DNA of 64,000 nt from positions 10,916,001 through 10,980,000 of the forward strand of contig JAXDDX010000004.1 of assembly GCA_034670405.1 (NCBI GenBank). The letters run 5' to 3'. A program made the position numbers and the translations under genes. Each line of letters begins with the position of its first letter. Position 1 is the stretch's first letter. This stretch comes from Hoplostethus atlanticus. Lineage: Eukaryota > Chordata > Actinopteri > Trachichthyiformes > Trachichthyidae. Shown here piece by piece: positions 59,842 to 64,000 of the stretch. Below the pieces are notes generated by a model. It did not search any database. It worked only from the letters and a program-made list of their open reading frames with translations, and was not told the origin of the DNA.

Positions 59842-60428
59842 CATTCATAGCCTTCCCTTGGCTGGGTCCATCCTTGCGTCAGAGGCCCTAATCTGGTCCT
59901 TTCCCCACAAAGCCTCTCTTTGATGTGCTTCTGCCGCTGCTGCTTCCTGCCCTGTTCAAATAAAACCTCACCATCAAGCTGAGTCTGCCTCCCCTGAACG
60001 CATCGCTCTTTAGTAGCGTTATTGATCAGGCTCGCATAATCTACAAGTCCTTCTCTCAATACCACCCCCCCCCCCCCGGGCTCGCCCCCCCCCCCCCACG
60101 TCTGCCTCCCCTGCACTGCTTCAGAAGTGAGGCAGTGAGTTGAAGAGGGGTCCAGGAACAAATACCCTCCGATGACTTTCCGTCTCGCTGGGTGATATGA
60201 GGCTCCTTTGAGAAAAGGTGGGATTGAGGTTGTGATTTCCTGCTTGATCCTTTAATCCCTTAGTCCCTATTCAGACAAAAAAAAAAAAAAACATCATTTC
60301 ATTCCTCAGATCCTCACTCGGCCCGGCCCGGTGTTGTAAAATCACTTGTTGATTGCAGGAACCGTCCTGTCCTGGGCAGACACATGAAGTCATTTTTTTT
60401 CTCACAGAGCATTCACCGTGTGTCTAAG

Positions 60429-60429
<1 letters not shown>

Positions 60430-60479
<50 letters not shown>
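60430..60479 (+). repeat. (TG)n microsatellite
   Basis: About 50 nt of pure TG. Confidence 0.95.
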
Positions 60480-60911
60480 GAGAGAGCCGGCGTCTCTGTT
60501 CCTCATCAGCAGACTCCTGACAGACGTGCTCTCCAGCCCCAATAATCAACCGAAAATGAGGGGAGATGTTTTCTCTCTCTCTGCTTCTCAGTGGGAACAG
60601 AAAGGCGTATAGCGGGGGGAGAGGGGGGGGAGGGAGAGGGGGGAGGGTAGGGGAGGCCGGGCGAAGTTTGAAATTCTCAGAGACGTGCTCGGCCCCCACC
60701 TCCACGGGGCCTTTCCCGGGCCAAGTTAGCCGTTAAATCCCTCTTTCTTCTTGCTGATGACCCGTGAGTGATGTGGGGGAGGGGTCACCGGGTCAGGGGA
60801 GAGTGTCGGGAGGAGGGAGTGATGATGGTGGGTTGTGCGGCAGGGAGGGGGCTGGGGGGGATGAAACGAAGACGATGCCAGGGCGAGGAGGCGCACTTGT
60901 CTTTCCACTCG

Positions 60912-61010
60912 TGTAATCCCTCCAATTTGGATTATTAAATCTAAATCCGCGGTCCGGATCCATCAGGGCCCGCATCGCTCCCATAATTGCTCCCAGGTGT
61001 GCCGAGGACA
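60912..61010. promoter_or_regulatory. Candidate conserved non-coding element
   Basis: Repeat-free sequence with TGTAATCCCTCC, TTTGGATTATTAAATC (two homeodomain-like TAAT/ATTA cores, one TAATCC site) and CCATAATTGCTCC. It contrasts with G-runs and TG arrays on both sides. Confidence 0.35.
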
Positions 61011-61129
61011 TCGCTGTGCACGGCTACACGGAGACGGGAACACGACCCGGCAGCACCACCGCAATCACACACACACACACTCCTTCACAGGCCGTCACCA
61101 CAAAAAGTCTGAACAGTAAGAAAAGTTGT

Positions 61130-61205
61130 TAGTTAGTTATATAAGTGGTTAGCGGTCCTGCAGGGGTTCGAGTCCCCACACTCTTGGTGCTTTGGATAAA
61201 AACAC
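61130..61205 (+). mobile_element. tRNA-derived SINE fragment (V-SINE-like)
   Basis: A perfect Pol III B box GGTTCGAGTCC at 61,165-61,175 follows a degenerate A box (ATATAAGTGGTTAGCGG). Then GCTTTGGATAAAAAC resembles the core of fish V-SINE-type repeats. Too degenerate to be a tRNA gene. Confidence 0.45.
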
Positions 61206-64000
61206 CCACCTAGTTATGACAGCATGGCGCTAACACTTGCTACTTGAGCCACCCATGCTAAAGATGTTAGCGCCCACCTAAATGGCTCATGTTGTACAGC
61301 AGCATGATGGAGAGACGGAGCGGCGGATCCATGTGGATTAGCAGCGACTGAACCCGCCCTCACCCTCTGACTTCCTGTCTGGGCTCGTACGATACCGGGG
61401 ATCGGCACACCTCAGCCAATAGCATCAATGCCAAGGTGAAACGTGACACGCCCCAGAATGCCTTGCAGTACTTATTGAGGCGAGCGTCGACTCAGCATCC
61501 GAGCTAATTTCCAGTTTTCCCCCAGATCTTCAGATAACCACTATGCGCTTAACTCGTGGCGTGTTTTCCACCTCGGGGGAACACGGAGAGAGATTTCAGC
61601 TTTTTCCAAAACACAATGTCTTTTTTTGCAAAATAGAGCTTTGTCTTTTGGGCTCTAGCTACGGATAAATAAACAAGAGCTTTTGAGTCTTTTGGTTTAT
61701 GCTAGCCTTGGGAAAGCCAGTTGAACTCTCCTGCAGGAAACTTTCTTTTAATCATTAATGTTGTGATCAGTGTTGCAGCGGGTCGACTGAGCTCCGACCG
61801 CCGGGTCATCACGAGGCAAACAACTACAAAACAACCGTAGTCCCGAGTTGTGTTGATATTAATGAAAGTTTTGTTTTCTTAAAGGCACCACACATACCAT
61901 GAGTTCATATCATCAACTGGCCTTACCCTCCACCAACTGAACTGAACTGCTCCGTTGGAAACAGCCCACGGTGGTTTACGTACAACAAAAACAACAAACC
62001 ATATTTCAGTCCATCACCTCGGCGGCTGACAGGCCGATATCGCCAAATTAAAGCTGCGCCTACGCAAGATTTGAATCGAGCTCGTTTTGCCCCGGAGCCT
62101 TTTCCCCCGAAGCAAAGTCTCAACGAGCGCCAGCCAACAAACACATTCCAGTGTGTCAGTAGAATGAGCTATGGTGGAGACTTGACTACTGTAGGGAGAG
62201 AGAGAGAGAGAGAGAGAGAGACGAGGGGGGGGGTTTCGTACACAGCGGGGGGGGATCATATATTAGGGACCTGCTGAATTGAGCCCGGCGTCTTGAGCGG
62301 TGGTGGAGCTCCGCCGGGGTCAACACTCCTCCGCTGTGACCGAAGGAGCGTGAAATCTGGACGAGTGCACCCCTATCTCCCAAATCCTTCTATTGTCTAA
62401 ACAGTGAGAGAGGGAGAGAGAGAGGGGGAGAGAAAGAGAGAGAGGGAGGGTGTATTCTGTGTGTGTGTGTGTGTGTCATATTGTGGTTTAAGTGTTTTAC
62501 AGGTTTTGAAAGGTGGGTGGGTGCAGAGCGAGGTGACTCAGATGCAGCACGAATAGTGGAAAGAGAAAGACAGAAAGAAAAGGAAGAAGAGGGGGGCTTT
62601 TATTCTGGCGTTCTTTTGGTTTGCTGTCATCTTGTCTGTCCGTCCTTCGTCCCCGAGCCTCTACATCTGAGCTGTAGCGCTGACGTTGAGCCTAACACCG
62701 TGTGGCGTGGTGTTTTAAAACGCAGTGCCACTTCCCTTCAGAGCGGCTCAGGCAGGAATCCCTGTGGAAGTTGGAATCCGGAGAATTCTTACTCTGCTCG
62801 TTTCACCTTTAATAAGCTGACTTGTTTCTTTTCTTTGCTGGAGTGAAAACTATGCCGGTATTTGTGCCGGTGTGCTGTGCAGGTTTTTTTTCCAACCTAC
62901 CAGAGGGGCGGGGTTCACCTCATCAACACCATTTATGTAGTTTCGTGTCAGTTGGCAGTCGCTAAAGTTGACTTGCACATACTTTCCCATGATTCTCGAA
63001 CCGTTCTGGCTCTCCTTGTTTTGTTTTTTTGTAGTAAACTAGGAAGGATAAAACAAAGAAAATATAATCACAATACTATTTACAATTCTGATTCATGATT
63101 TATCGACTGATCCAGATCCAGTCAAGTTGATCCAGGGTGCTAACTGGTGAATACTCTACACAGTCAACCAGACTTATGGATTGAAAGTGAACAGACATGT
63201 GGTGGTTCAGAGCTGAGCCTCTCTTCCTCTGCCTCATCTCTCTCTCTATCATTCTCACTTTCTCTTTTTTTTCATCCTTCGCTCTCTCGTCTCTTTTTCC
63301 ACCACCACATCACACCATCCGACCACAGTGCGTGGTACCCGACACCTCACGGCTAGACCGGCCCTCCTTCTGTCTTCTCAGAGGAAGTCCTTTGAAGGTC
63401 TGCAGTCCGCCTCCCCCCCACGGAGAGATGGGTGATGGGAAATATTCGTTTTGGGCCGTGACCGTCGGCATTCTCAGAGACGCTTCTCCATCTGCGGTTC
63501 GACCTTTTCAGACGGTAGATAGGCAGAGATGGTATCAGACGCCGCCACGTCATGTCAGACGCCCATATAGCGAGCACGCCTCCGCGGCTGGGTGACCTGG
63601 TTTCACACCGAGCATCCACCCTGACCTCTGACCCCCACACAGCCCTAAACATAGTTGTTCTATCATAAACGAATCACCGGATCAATGCTTGTCGACTTCG
63701 TATCGACGTCCCAGAATGCATCTCTTCTGCACCTTGCTGTCACCGAGGGCCTTATACACATCACACTCATCTCCTAGCACAGCAGCACAGTGGACGCTTG
63801 GACATGGGAAGGGGTGTTGGGGGGTGTTGGGGGGGTCCAAGTGGTCTGGAAGGGGTTATGGTGTTGGGGGGGTGGGGGGGGGGAGGGGGGGGGGGGAGGA
63901 CTTGGGAGGGAATGACAATGGTCCTGCTGTGTGAGTGGAGGAGTAGGGTGTGGGTGGGAGAGGAGCGTTGGTTGGTGGTTGGTGGAGGGGATTGGGAGGA

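Larger units (their letters stand above)
58001..64000. other. Gene-free stretch to right window edge
   Basis: CT at 58,003-58,035, GA at 58,231-58,250, long TG at 59,787-59,841 and 60,430-60,479, C-runs at 60,064-60,096, G-runs at 60,614-60,657 and 63,861-63,899, GA at 62,195-62,221 and 62,405-62,450. tRNA-like SINE fragments are at 58,435-58,510 and 61,130-61,205. A candidate conserved element is at 60,912-61,010. No coding exon was recognised on either strand. Confidence 0.55.

Noticed and set aside
59610..60161. 183-codon minus-strand frame
   Set aside because: His/Thr repeats come from the TG array at 59,787 and Gly runs from C-runs; no homologous segment seen.
36990..64000. Tandem arrays as CRISPR-like repeats
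   Set aside because: All are simple microsatellites with no spacer structure, in an animal genome.

Overview
The window is vertebrate nuclear DNA, almost certainly from a teleost fish. Supporting signs are small GT-AG introns, very dense (CA/TG)n and (CT/GA)n microsatellites, fish-type dispersed repeats, hAT-type MITEs, and two genes whose products closely resemble vertebrate proteins. No bacterial, viral, CRISPR, rRNA or organellar sequence was recognised. The species cannot be named from sequence alone.

Region 1 (1-~23,550, + strand): the gene for metastasis-associated protein MTA1, a scaffold subunit of the NuRD chromatin-remodelling/histone deacetylase complex. The window opens inside an early intron, so the exon(s) for the first ~32 residues lie off the left edge. 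Fourteen internal coding exons (2572-19714) and a terminal coding region (from 22022) have consistent splice sites and phases and encode about 608 residues: most of BAH, then ELM2, SANT, a GATA-type zinc finger and the first RBBP4/7-binding helix. Two things are odd. A 12-bp in-frame minisatellite adds seven GQTP repeats before the zinc finger. The C-terminus is short and unlike mammalian MTA1, with no visible second RBBP-binding segment. A polyadenylation signal lies at 23,527.

Region 2 (~23,550-36,380, + strand): tmem229b, a small four-pass membrane protein related to TMEM229B. A CpG-rich probable promoter and 5' exon at ~26.2-27.1 kb is followed by a ~6.7 kb intron carrying a 773-bp hAT-type MITE. 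A single coding exon (33,234-33,794) follows, then a probable 2.5 kb 3' UTR. The conserved C-terminal residues appear in another reading frame just past the stop, which suggests an indel in a purine-rich stretch.

Region 3 (~36,380-64,000): about 27.6 kb in which I can support no coding exon. It holds many long TG/CA and CT/GA arrays, G-runs, a 529-bp hAT-type MITE with a perfect 8-bp target duplication, a recent ~150-bp direct duplication with 35-bp flanking repeats, tRNA-derived SINE fragments, a small CpG-dense island, and patches of complex sequence that look like conserved non-coding elements. It could be intergenic or part of a large intron of a neighbouring gene; the sequence alone does not decide.

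The two genes are transcribed in the same direction and have no known functional link. Most findings concern coding-sequence oddities (MTA1 repeat and tail, TMEM229B tail) and mobile or duplicated elements. I found no convincing wholly new biological system.
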